12,932 bases of DNA from Syntrophomonadaceae bacterium. Its GTDB lineage: Bacteria > Bacillota > Dethiobacteria > DTU022. Position 1 is the stretch's first letter, and every line of letters begins with the position of its first letter. Below the pieces are notes generated by a model. The model saw nothing but the letters and a program-made list of their open reading frames with translations. It was not told the DNA's origin and searched no databases. Both the position numbers and the translations under genes were made by a program. The DNA lies in contig PWFM01000009.1 in assembly GCA_003553895.1 (NCBI GenBank), positions 1 through 12,932 of the forward strand. Direction: 5' to 3'. Below, piece by piece: positions 7,222 through 12,932 of the stretch.

Positions 7222-7641
7222 ATGAACCGCTGGCTGTTAAAAACAGAACCTGGAGAATACAGTTTCAAAGATTTACAAAGAGATAAAAAAACGGTTTGGG
7301 ACGGGGTTAAAGCGCCGGGAGCATTAAAAAACATGCGCTCCATGAAAAAAGGGGATCAGGCCCTTATCTACCATACCGGGAAAGAAAAAGCTGTGGTGGG
7401 AACGGCCCGAATCGCTTCGGACCCTTATCCAGATCCGGAACAGGAGAACGACCGATTCCTGGTAGTGGATATAGAAGCCGGGGAACCTCTGAGAAAACCG
7501 GTCACCCTGTCCGCGATCAAAAAATCAAATCTATTTTTCGACTGGGAGCTGGTCAAACAACCCCGCCTATCGATCATGCCGGTCAGTAAAAACCAGTGGG
7601 AAATCATAATTGACTGGGGTACGAAACCGGCCCAAAACTAA
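7222..7641 (+). CDS. EVE-domain protein (THYN1-like)
   Basis: The 139-residue protein opens with MNRWLLKTEPGEYSFKDL and continues with WDGVKAPGALKNMRSMKKGD, the hallmark start of the EVE domain. It then has LIYHTGKEKAVVG and a C-terminal RLSIMPVSKNQWEII. EVE domains belong to the PUA-like superfamily and are known to bind modified bases in DNA or RNA; some act in restriction of modified DNA. The whole protein is one EVE domain, the usual length for stand-alone bacterial members. The frame is open back to 7081, but the ATG at 7222 is chosen because AAAGGGG (7208-7214) lies 7 bases before it and the family begins at MNRWLLKTEP. An ATG at 7216 is a less likely start. It lies on the same strand as the zinc-ribbon cluster but 234 bases downstream. 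Confidence 0.92.
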   Translation: MNRWLLKTEPGEYSFKDLQRDKKTVWDGVKAPGALKNMRSMKKGDQALIYHTGKEKAVVGTARIASDPYPDPEQENDRFLVVDIEAGEPLRKPVTLSAIKKSNLFFDWELVKQPRLSIMPVSKNQWEIIIDWGTKPAQN

Positions 7642-7812
7642 ACCGGGTTTTCATAACGGTAAACAATACCCTCCCAATTTCTAAGCAAGACAAATCCATT
7701 CCCAGAAGAAATCTGGCACGATGGAGCAAGAGGCGTCTTACCGAAGCCTGACGGAGTAATAATATAATTTGGCCCTGCCAGGCCTGATGGGGTATTATGC
7801 TGTCACAGCACT
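7642..7812. other. Convergent intergenic region, no clear gene
   Basis: This lies between the ends of the EVE and NamZ genes. On the minus strand one frame is open from 7802 to a TAG at 7638-7640, about 54 codons, and contains TPSG twice. It has no ATG, GTG or TTG near its beginning, so it is not called as a gene. The bases behind the repeat are GCCTGACGGAGTAATAAT and GGCCTGATGGGGTATTAT, about 35 bases apart. GGCCTGATGG occurs again at 11022-11031. No strong terminator was found for either gene. Confidence 0.3.
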
Positions 7813-9069
7813 TTAATACTGAGTCACCAGATATTTCTGCCGTTCCCTCTTGAACTCTTCGATGTCCGGGGCAAAACGTTCCTCGACTTCTTCCGGGCTC
7901 AAACCTTCTTCCAGGAAAATTCCCATTTTATCCGTACCCATGATCTTATCAAACATGACTATAACATCATTGCTTTTGGGTACTGTAAAATCGCCCAGTT
8001 CAAAAGCGTAAGAGAGAACATAAATCCCCGTTCGGGCCGGGTTGAAACTGTGGTAATCGTTTATCATCAGCCGGACCCCGCCGGCATCATTTCTTTTTTC
8101 CGGGACAAATTCCACCCCTTCTAACCCGGCGGCATTCAAACGGGCGGCATAAGCTTCCGCATCAAGGCCCCGGCCGCCAACCCACCGGAACTGGTCGGCC
8201 TGAAACACACCGGTCCCTTCCCCCAGGCCTGTGGCCATATAGCCAAATACCGCTTCGAGGTCCGGGATGTTCGGTGAAGTCTGCACCCAGGGAAGCCCGG
8301 TGTCTTGATAGATCATCTCCCGGTCATAACCCTGCATGGGCACAACAGTAAGCTCAACCCCGATGTCCCGGTTGAAGTAGCGGGCCAGCTCCCCTACCGT
8401 CATTCCGTGGGCCTTGGGCAGAATATCCACTCCTACGAATGATTTAAATCTTTCTTCCATCATGGGGCCGTCCACCAGTTTTCCGCCCAGGGGGTTGGGT
8501 CGGTCCAGAACCACCACCTGAACACCATATTCTTGCGCCGCCCGCATGCAGTAGTTAAGGGTGGAGATGTAGGTATAAGAACGGCCCCCGATATCCTGGA
8601 TATCGTAAACCAGGACCTCGATTCCCTTGAGCATGTCTTCTGTCGGCATCCGGGTCTCTCCGTAGAGGCTGTAGACAGGGATGTTGTAGTCTTCGTGGGT
8701 ATAGGACTCAACATATTCACCGGCGGCAGCCTTACCATCTAGACCGTGTTCGGGTGCATACAGTGCCTTTAGATCTATATCTTCAGCCGCAAAGAAAAGC
8801 TCTTTCGTGCTCTCGCCACCGCTGTTAACACCGCTCTGGTTTGTTACCAGGCCCACTTTCTTATTTCTCAGCAGGTGCCGCTCTTCAGATAAAAGCACTT
8901 CACTGCCAAGGCGGAACTCTTCTTCCAATTCTTCCTCTTCCACTGCATCATTTTCCGGCAAGTCTTCATCTGGAAGATCCGCCGGATCATCGGGAGCAAT
9001 GCCCACCCTGACAGCAAGAAAGGCCAAAAGCATAATTATAATCAACAGGACAAACAGTATTCTGCGCAT
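7813..9069 (-). CDS. namZ: Exo-beta-N-acetylmuramidase NamZ family (DUF1343)
   Basis: This 418-residue protein has an N-terminal hydrophobic segment (residues 4-20, after MRR), then a very acidic linker (26-52), then the DUF1343 domain to the end. Family blocks seen are KKVGLVTNQSGVN (71-83), YAPEHGLDG (with Glu107 and His108), VYSLYG, LVYDIQDIGGRSYTYISTL, VVLDRPNPLGG and GLGEGTG. NamZ enzymes (Bacillus subtilis YbbC type) release N-acetylmuramic acid from the non-reducing ends of peptidoglycan fragments, usually for wall recycling. The glutamate in the EHG motif is the likely catalytic acid. The leader could be a signal peptide or a membrane anchor; no lipobox cysteine is visible. GAGGTG 6 bases before the ATG supports the start. 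The gene follows the dehydrogenase gene on the same strand after 104 bases. Confidence 0.9.
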   Translation of the reverse strand: MRRILFVLLIIIMLLAFLAVRVGIAPDDPADLPDEDLPENDAVEEEELEEEFRLGSEVLLSEERHLLRNKKVGLVTNQSGVNSGGESTKELFFAAEDIDLKALYAPEHGLDGKAAAGEYVESYTHEDYNIPVYSLYGETRMPTEDMLKGIEVLVYDIQDIGGRSYTYISTLNYCMRAAQEYGVQVVVLDRPNPLGGKLVDGPMMEERFKSFVGVDILPKAHGMTVGELARYFNRDIGVELTVVPMQGYDREMIYQDTGLPWVQTSPNIPDLEAVFGYMATGLGEGTGVFQADQFRWVGGRGLDAEAYAARLNAAGLEGVEFVPEKRNDAGGVRLMINDYHSFNPARTGIYVLSYAFELGDFTVPKSNDVIVMFDKIMGTDKMGIFLEEGLSPEEVEERFAPDIEEFKRERQKYLVTQY

Positions 9070-9083
9070 GGTTACACCTCAGA

Positions 9084-9095
9084 TTTGTATACAAA
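9084..9095. promoter_or_regulatory. Palindrome TTTGTATACAAA upstream of namZ
   Basis: A perfect 12-base palindrome lies 15-26 bases before the namZ start, just upstream of its ribosome binding site. Its core TTGTATACAA resembles operators of GntR-family repressors. Part of it (TTGTATA) recurs on the minus strand in the dehydrogenase promoter region near 10218-10226. The regulator is not in the window. Confidence 0.4.
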
Positions 9096-9102
9096 AACAT
9101 TG

Positions 9103-9120
9103 TGATCCAAATCAGGATCA
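9103..9120. repeat. Inverted repeat TGATCC-N6-GGATCA upstream of namZ
   Basis: Perfect 6-base arms (9103-9108 and 9115-9120) with a 6-base spacer lie 8 bases beyond the TTTGTATACAAA palindrome. It could be a second operator or a small hairpin in the namZ leader. Confidence 0.4.
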
Positions 9121-9173
9121 ATATCACTGTTTCTTCCGGTATATAACATTTCCCAGGCAATATCAACTATAAC

Positions 9174-10184
9174 CTAACAAAAATCAAGAAGTACTTTTAA
9201 AGAAGTGCCTTTCCGGCACAGTTCAAAAGCATCAAAAGCCTGATCATAAGCATAGATACCTGATATCAGGGGTTTAACCTCGATCACCTTTTTTTCCAGG
9301 GCCCTCAAAGCTGGGGCAAAAGGTCCACACCTGGAACCTACAACCGTAATTTCATCAAGAACGAGCGGTGTTAAGCTCAGCTCATTATTACCCGCAACAG
9401 TGCTTTTCAAAACCACTTTCCCCCGTGGCCTGACCAGTCTCCGGGCCAGCTCAAAACCATCGAGGCTACCGGTAGCTTCAACTACCAGGTCAAAGCTTTG
9501 TTCATTAATTTCTTTCTGCCTTAGCAAATCTTCCAGCAATAAAGTCTGAACCTTCTGGGCTGCAACAACATCCAGCTTCTTAGGGTATTTCCCCACCAGG
9601 ACCACATCAGCCTGGGTCAGGTTTAATACAAGCGCAGAGAGGATACCTAGACTGCCGTCACCTAACACCAGGACCCGGTCGGAAGGCCTGATGTGAACCT
9701 GCTCGGTTACTTCAAATGCCGCCGCCAGGGGTTCAGTAAAAACCGCTTCTTTATCACTTACCAGATCAGGCGCAGGGTGCAGGTTTTCCAGGGGCAGGGC
9801 CACATACTTAGCCATGCACCCGTCCCTGCCAGTGATACCGATAGCAGTACGCCTTAAGCAGTGGCTCTTTAGCCCCCTCAAGCAGTTGCTGCAAGAACCG
9901 CAACCGCAGTTTATCTCACCCACCACTCTGGCTCCTACCTCCAGCCGAGTGTTATCTCTATCCTCATATTTAGCAAAGTCTTTTGTATTAATTTCTTCAA
10001 TCACACCGCAAAACTCATGCCCCATAACTCCTTCAAAACCCTTGTAACCTTCTAAAATCTCCAGGTCGGTACCGCAAATACCTGCCACAGCCACCCGCAC
10101 CAGGGCTTCATCTTCCTTAAGGACAGGCCTGAGATAGTCATCTACCAGTTGCAAACCATTTTTATTAAACACAACTGCCTTCAT
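9174..10184 (-). CDS. Zinc-dependent medium-chain alcohol/polyol dehydrogenase
   Basis: This 336-residue protein is an MDR-family NAD(P)-dependent dehydrogenase. The catalytic zinc site is visible as GICGTD (Cys37) and GHE (His56, Glu57), with a further ligand candidate at Glu151. The structural zinc site is Cys95, Cys98, Cys101 and Cys109 with spacing 2-2-7. The Rossmann fold begins at VLVLGDGSLG (Gly175, Gly177, Gly180), followed by VVLVGKYPKKL. It oxidises an alcohol or polyol to an aldehyde or ketone, or the reverse, in the cytoplasm; members of this branch include threonine and sugar-alcohol dehydrogenases. The substrate cannot be assigned. GAGGAG lies about 13 bases before the ATG, a little far, but no other start is available. 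Its downstream same-strand neighbour is namZ, which would make sense if the substrate were a sugar derivative, but that is conjecture. Confidence 0.92.
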   Translation of the reverse strand: MKAVVFNKNGLQLVDDYLRPVLKEDEALVRVAVAGICGTDLEILEGYKGFEGVMGHEFCGVIEEINTKDFAKYEDRDNTRLEVGARVVGEINCGCGSCSNCLRGLKSHCLRRTAIGITGRDGCMAKYVALPLENLHPAPDLVSDKEAVFTEPLAAAFEVTEQVHIRPSDRVLVLGDGSLGILSALVLNLTQADVVLVGKYPKKLDVVAAQKVQTLLLEDLLRQKEINEQSFDLVVEATGSLDGFELARRLVRPRGKVVLKSTVAGNNELSLTPLVLDEITVVGSRCGPFAPALRALEKKVIEVKPLISGIYAYDQAFDAFELCRKGTSLKVLLDFC

Positions 10185-10224
10185 TTTCGGCTTTAGACTC
10201 CTCAGAGTTAATACGGTATATACA

Positions 10225-10253
10225 ATTCTATCCTTTTAAAGAAAAAGAGTAAA
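10225..10253 (-). promoter_or_regulatory. Sigma-A promoter of the dehydrogenase gene
   Basis: On the minus strand TTTACT (10248-10253) and TAGAAT (10225-10230) are separated by 17 bases, about 40 bases before the ATG at 10184. TTGTATATAC directly downstream of the -10 could be part of an operator. Confidence 0.5.
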
Positions 10254-10365
10254 TGCCCTGAGACATAATCCCTATTCGTAATTGTTTCAGTCACGATGCA
10301 CTTTGTTTATAATCTAGTACCCTCCGGCCAACGCTATACCACCACAGAAGAATATCTCAGAAGAG

Positions 10366-10800
10366 TTAAAATCCGGAATTGCGGGGGGCATCGGGGACCA
10401 GGTTGATCGGAATAAAAGTGTTGAGAAACCATAAAAACTGCAGGGTATAGACAAATAGGGCTGACACCGGTTGTCCTTCATAGTCGGTGAAGACATACTC
10501 CAGGGCTTTATAGTAAGTTGCCCGGGCCTGGTATTTACGCCATCGCTGTAATATCCACAATATATCTTCATCGAGGTTATATTCTTTTTCCGAACCTCCC
10601 GTTCCTCTTCTGAGCAGGATTCGGCCAGTAAGCAGGTTCAAATCTTGCCACCTGAGCCCTACAACTTCTCTCGTGCTCAAGTTTAACTCAAACTTGGTCA
10701 GGAGCATAATCAGGTTCCTGATCCGGTTATAATACTTCTTGGACGGCCTTACCGACAGACTGTCATTGTCTTCTGAAGAATCAAAACCAAAAAACCTCAT
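10366..10800 (-). pseudogene. Tyrosine recombinase/integrase remnant
   Basis: The frame encodes about 144 residues. The segment LTKFELNLSTREVVGLRWQD is box I of the tyrosine recombinase catalytic domain, including its arginine. It is followed by GRILLRRGTGGSEKEYNL, which fits the beta-hairpin carrying the catalytic lysine, then YVFTDYEGQPVSALFVYTL. The frame then ends in an unrelated-looking proline-rich tail. The HxxR box and the tyrosine are missing, as is the N-terminal arm-binding region, and I found no continuation in other minus-strand frames. It is therefore probably a decayed fragment. The ATG at 10800 follows GGGGTG at a fair distance; a GTG at 10809 is an alternative. CACAGAAGAA occurs on both sides (10343-10352 and 10831-10840). 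A small intact gene of unknown function with recombinase ancestry is the other possibility. Confidence 0.6.
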
Positions 10801-10828
10801 TTTCAGCACCCCGGATCACTTGATTAAC

Positions 10829-10855
10829 AACACAGAAGAACCGTCCCCCTGTGTT
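10829..10855. repeat. REP-like element AACACAG...CTGTGTT
   Basis: AACACAG (10829-10835) and CTGTGTT (10849-10855) form 7-base inverted arms around AAGAACCGTCCCC. On the minus strand the core reads GGGGACGGTTCTT. From memory, cores of this kind recur in many Clostridia genomes, often near Y1 (REP-associated) transposases; I could not check this. The 10810-11095 gap otherwise holds no gene that I can support. Confidence 0.5.
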
Positions 10856-10957
10856 CTTCCTTTCCTGTTCTATGCTCTTATATAAGTACTGTTTCGCCCA
10901 GGAAAGTATAAAAACCTTTTCAAAAGCTGGTACTATTACAAAATATAATAAGTGAAC

Positions 10958-10971
10958 GACCTCTTGAGGTC
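10958..10971. repeat. Short inverted repeat GACCTC-TT-GAGGTC
   Basis: Perfect 6-base arms with a 2-base centre lie in the gap between the recombinase remnant and the manganese exporter, just after TATAAT (10944-10949). No -35 pairs well with that TATAAT and no plus-strand gene follows, so this may be an isolated operator-like site or chance. Confidence 0.3.
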
Positions 10972-11095
10972 TGCTCCATGATTCCAAAGCGCAGAGTAGG
11001 CCGAAGCAAAACAGTAAAGCCGGCCTGATGGCATAAAAAAACCCTTGATTTATAAAGTACTGACGAAAAAAAATATGTTTTATTCCCGGGTTAAT

Positions 11096-11752
11096 TTAAG
11101 CCTTGTGGTTATATTCTTTTTGCTTGTTGACATAGATCATAATAACCAGGGCCAGGAACAGGGCTACCGGCAGCAAAGCAACCATAGGAACCAGGTCAGA
11201 AGAAAACAGGTTGATCGCTCCCAGGGTGAAAAATACAAGGCTGGAACCGATTTTCAATTTAGCCATGGAGATAACATCGCGCATGCGCACACCCAGGTAA
11301 ATCCCGAGGGCATCAGCCAGGAGCATCCCGGCCAATACCCCGACCAGGGTTAAAAAAGGCTCCTGGTAGGTGGCCGCATAAACCGCAGAAGCAATCTGGG
11401 TTTTATCGCCCATCTCAGCCAATATAAACAAAGAAGTCAGGGCCAAAAAGGAACCCAGGTTTTCCTTAACCGCAATCGGCTCTGTCCCGTTCTTTTTCTC
11501 CAGCAGGGTCCAGGCTCCAAAACCGAGGAACACCAGACCGGAAATTATCCTGACAATATCTAAGTTCAACAATTCGCCAAAGATCGCCCCAATATAGATG
11601 GCAGCGCCGTTGTTGACCAAAGTGGCTATAAATACAGCTCCCAGGATAGCCCGGGCCCGGTAACAGTTGGCCAAACCAAAGGCCATCAACTGGGATTTGT
11701 CGCCCATTTCGGCCAAAAAGATCATTATAAAGGCCCCGAACAAAACAGTCAT
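11096..11752 (-). CDS. UPF0016/TMEM165-GDT1 family manganese exporter
   Basis: This 218-residue membrane protein has the internal duplication of the UPF0016 (GDT1/TMEM165) family: the signature FLAEMGDKSQ (residues 12-21) and its repeat ILAEMGDKTQ (110-119), each in the first helix of a three-helix half. The acidic residues Glu15/Asp18 and Glu113/Asp116 are the expected cation ligands. Bacterial members export Mn2+ (the MneA type), and eukaryotic ones handle Mn2+/Ca2+ in the Golgi. About six membrane helices are visible, and the C-terminus is short and basic (VNKQKEYNHKA). An in-frame TAA just upstream fixes the ATG at 11752 as the first start, with GAGGAG about 12 bases before it. The yybP-ykoY leader upstream independently supports a manganese role. 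No clear terminator was found after the gene. Confidence 0.93.
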   Translation of the reverse strand: MTVLFGAFIMIFLAEMGDKSQLMAFGLANCYRARAILGAVFIATLVNNGAAIYIGAIFGELLNLDIVRIISGLVFLGFGAWTLLEKKNGTEPIAVKENLGSFLALTSLFILAEMGDKTQIASAVYAATYQEPFLTLVGVLAGMLLADALGIYLGVRMRDVISMAKLKIGSSLVFFTLGAINLFSSDLVPMVALLPVALFLALVIMIYVNKQKEYNHKA

Positions 11753-11821
11753 CTCTTAACCCAGCTCCTCAAAAAATACTCCTTAAAATATATCCCGCCA
11801 GAGATACAGGCAGCCTGTACG

Positions 11822-11867
11822 AAAAAACGAGACTTTAACACGGGATGGATCCGCATTAAAAGTCTCG
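11822..11867 (-). terminator. Riboswitch-controlled intrinsic terminator
   Basis: On the minus strand CGAGACTTT (from 11867) pairs with AAAGTCTCG (ending 11828), with the stem extended past a bulge by further pairs including GG/CC. Six T residues (11827-11822) follow. The first arm is the same segment that forms the 3' strand of aptamer helix P1, so aptamer and terminator are mutually exclusive. Mn2+ binding should stabilise P1 and allow read-through into the exporter gene. Confidence 0.85.
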
Positions 11868-11971
11868 CCGGTTGACAGAACCAAGTCCAATCAACGGTGG
11901 AACCAGGCTTAACAACAAGCCAGGATGTTGATTCCACCTGCACCCGGGGGTGATGGCTACTCCCTTTTAAC
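11856..11971 (-). ncRNA. yybP-ykoY manganese riboswitch aptamer
   Basis: The RNA reads TTAAAAGGGAGTAGCC at its 5' end (from 11970) and GGCGAGACTTTTAA at its 3' end (to 11856). These match the two conserved parts of the yybP-ykoY class: GGAGUAG after P1, and GCAAGAC before the closing P1 strand. P1 is TTAAAAG/CTTTTAA. Between them are a short hairpin CACC-CCCG-GGTG, a longer arm GGTGGAA/TTCCACC with an inner GGCTT/AAGCC helix, and GTTGA/TCAAC. This class senses Mn2+ directly and commonly controls MntP and UPF0016 exporters, exactly the gene found downstream. The exporter start lies about 104 bases after the aptamer. Confidence 0.9.
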
Positions 11972-12025
11972 CTGTAAATGTATTCGTTGTTTTTATTGTC
12001 GCAACATGCACTCAATCTAAAAGAA

Positions 12026-12054
12026 AATATATACCGAAGAAAACCTTTTGTCAA
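12026..12054 (-). promoter_or_regulatory. Consensus sigma-A promoter of the riboswitch-exporter unit
   Basis: On the minus strand a perfect TTGACA (12049-12054), a 17-base spacer and TATATT (12026-12031) lie upstream of the aptamer. The start of transcription would fall near 12018, giving a leader of about 265 bases. Confidence 0.8.
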
Positions 12055-12167
12055 ACCTGCCAAGGCTTTTTGAGATAAACACGGCTCTACCCAAATCCCT
12101 GCAAAGTAAAACCGGGATAATAGAAACAGCAGATGACAGGAAAAACAACCTGGCCCTTAACAGATGA

Positions 12168-12176
12168 TGATATAAT
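12168..12176 (+). promoter_or_regulatory. Extended -10 promoter TGATATAAT upstream of the LCP gene
   Basis: TG-A-TATAAT is a perfect extended -10 element about 100 bases before the LCP start. No good -35 is seen, which extended -10 promoters can tolerate. Confidence 0.45.
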
Positions 12177-12201
12177 GTAGATAAGATAAAGTTACAGCCC
12201 C

Positions 12202-12236
12202 TTGGCAGAAACAGACGATGACTGATATGTTATCAT
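12202..12236 (+). promoter_or_regulatory. Second possible promoter of the LCP gene
   Basis: TTGGCA (12202-12207) lies 18 bases before TATGTT (12226-12231). An overlapping extended -10, TG-T-TATCAT, occupies 12228-12236. Either would give a short leader before the start at 12279. Confidence 0.35.
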
Positions 12237-12278
12237 ATAAATAAACAAATAATAATCTTTACAAGTGGGGATGATTCC

Positions 12279-12932
12279 GTGGTTAATAAGGATTATAATG
12301 GCGATAACATGAAAGAGCGCCGGCCCAGAAAGCGGATGAGCCGGCTGAAAAAAGCGATCCTTACCGTTACCGGCCTGTTGGTCCTGGGGCTGATCGGGGC
12401 GGGGGCTTATGCTTATACCATTTATACCGACGTCCGGGAACCGCAGCGTATTCTTCTCGATGAAGCCTCTTTCGAAAAGGATTACGACGTTACCGAGGCT
12501 TTCCCCGAGCACACCGTTAACATCGCCCTGCTTGGCTTTGACCGGGGATGGGACCGGGAATGGAAACACGGCGAGTACCTTTTCCGCCCGGACATGCTGG
12601 CCGTTTTCTCGATCAACTTTGAAACCGAAGAAGTTTCTGTAGTGCGTATACCCCGCGACTCTTACGTGCCCATTTACGGCATGGGCGGGATGCACGACAA
12701 GATCAATCACTCTTTCTTTTACGGTTATTATTACGGGAACAGTGATGACCGCGAAGCCGACGGGATGGAATTTGCCCTTAACACTCTTAGTAAGGCCCTG
12801 GGCGATATTCCCCTGCATTACTACATTTCCGTGGATATGTATTCAGTGATCGCCCTGGTAGATGCCGTAGGCGGGATTTATTTTGAAGTGGAAGAAACCT
12901 TATATGACCGGCACTGGAATGTCGGTGAGGTC
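12279..12932 (+). CDS. LytR-CpsA-Psr (LCP) family cell-wall ligase, N-terminal part
   Basis: The gene runs off the window; 218 residues are visible. A basic cytoplasmic stretch (KERRPRKRMSRLKK) precedes one membrane helix (about residues 26-46), then an extracellular LCP domain begins. LCP signatures are NIALLGFDRG (81-90), FRPDMLAVFSI (Arg103, Asp105), VVRIPRDSYV (Arg126, Asp127), KINHSF (Lys141, Asn143), then HYYISVDMYSVIALVDAVGGI. LCP enzymes transfer glycopolymers such as teichoic acids or capsule from lipid carriers to peptidoglycan at the outer face of the membrane. The GTG at 12279 is chosen because a GTGGGG stretch (12265-12270) lies about 8 bases before it; the in-frame ATG at 12309 has no close ribosome binding site, but would still keep the basic stretch. 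It is divergent from the manganese exporter unit. Confidence 0.9.
   Translation, partial: MVNKDYNGDNMKERRPRKRMSRLKKAILTVTGLLVLGLIGAGAYAYTIYTDVREPQRILLDEASFEKDYDVTEAFPEHTVNIALLGFDRGWDREWKHGEYLFRPDMLAVFSINFETEEVSVVRIPRDSYVPIYGMGGMHDKINHSFFYGYYYGNSDDREADGMEFALNTLSKALGDIPLHYYISVDMYSVIALVDAVGGIYFEVEETLYDRHWNVGEV

Noticed and set aside
10285..10313. Plus-strand promoter-like TTTCAG...TATAAT
   Set aside because: No plus-strand gene follows it, and the -35 is weak.
10781..10987. Minus-strand open frame of 68 codons upstream of the recombinase remnant
   Set aside because: It runs through the REP-like element, shows no domain, and does not resemble a recombinase N-terminus.
10998..11035. Possible cyclic-di-GMP riboswitch because of AAAGCCGGCCT
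   Set aside because: The other conserved parts of that class are missing and no target gene follows on that strand.
11749..12063. Minus-strand open frame of 104 codons upstream of the manganese exporter
   Set aside because: It covers the promoter, riboswitch and terminator; its translation has no recognisable domain and the RNA structure explains the sequence better.
12192..12818. Minus-strand open frame of 208 codons
   Set aside because: It lies antisense to the LCP gene, whose plus-strand motifs are clear.

Overview
The window looks like chromosome of a Gram-positive, anaerobe-type Firmicute, probably Clostridia. The evidence is strong Shine-Dalgarno sequences (GGAGG class) before most genes, several close matches to sigma-A promoters, a manganese riboswitch with an intrinsic terminator, an LCP-family cell-wall ligase and a NamZ-type muramidase. 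No rRNA, tRNA, CRISPR array or intact insertion sequence was recognised. The species cannot be named from the sequence alone.

Layout. Bases 3-578 hold the 3' end of a YihY/BrkB-type membrane protein with a cytoplasmic winged-helix-like tail. Bases 732-2397 hold a two-gene unit: a 65-residue membrane protein overlapping a sodium:solute symporter. On the opposite strand, 4347 to 2418, is a pair made of a cyclopropane-synthase/coclaurine-N-methyltransferase-like methyltransferase followed by a metallophosphoesterase. A divergent promoter region then drives a rightward three-gene cluster (4598-6987): an unrecognised 437-residue protein with an internally duplicated beta-rich module, then two cysteine-rich zinc-ribbon proteins. 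An EVE-domain protein follows at 7222-7641. Leftward again are a zinc-dependent medium-chain dehydrogenase (10184-9174) and a NamZ/DUF1343 exo-muramidase (9069-7813).

Bases 10343-10860 carry a tyrosine-recombinase remnant and a short inverted-repeat element. A leftward UPF0016/TMEM165-type manganese exporter (11752-11096) has a full regulatory leader: a consensus promoter, a yybP-ykoY manganese aptamer, and a terminator that shares the aptamer's closing strand. The window ends inside a rightward LCP-family gene (12279 onward).

The best-supported regulatory system is the Mn2+ riboswitch plus exporter, which is a known type. The least-described element is the 4598-6987 cluster, where a duplicated, possibly PH-like protein is encoded with two multi-zinc-ribbon proteins from one strong promoter. 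Their function is not known to me.
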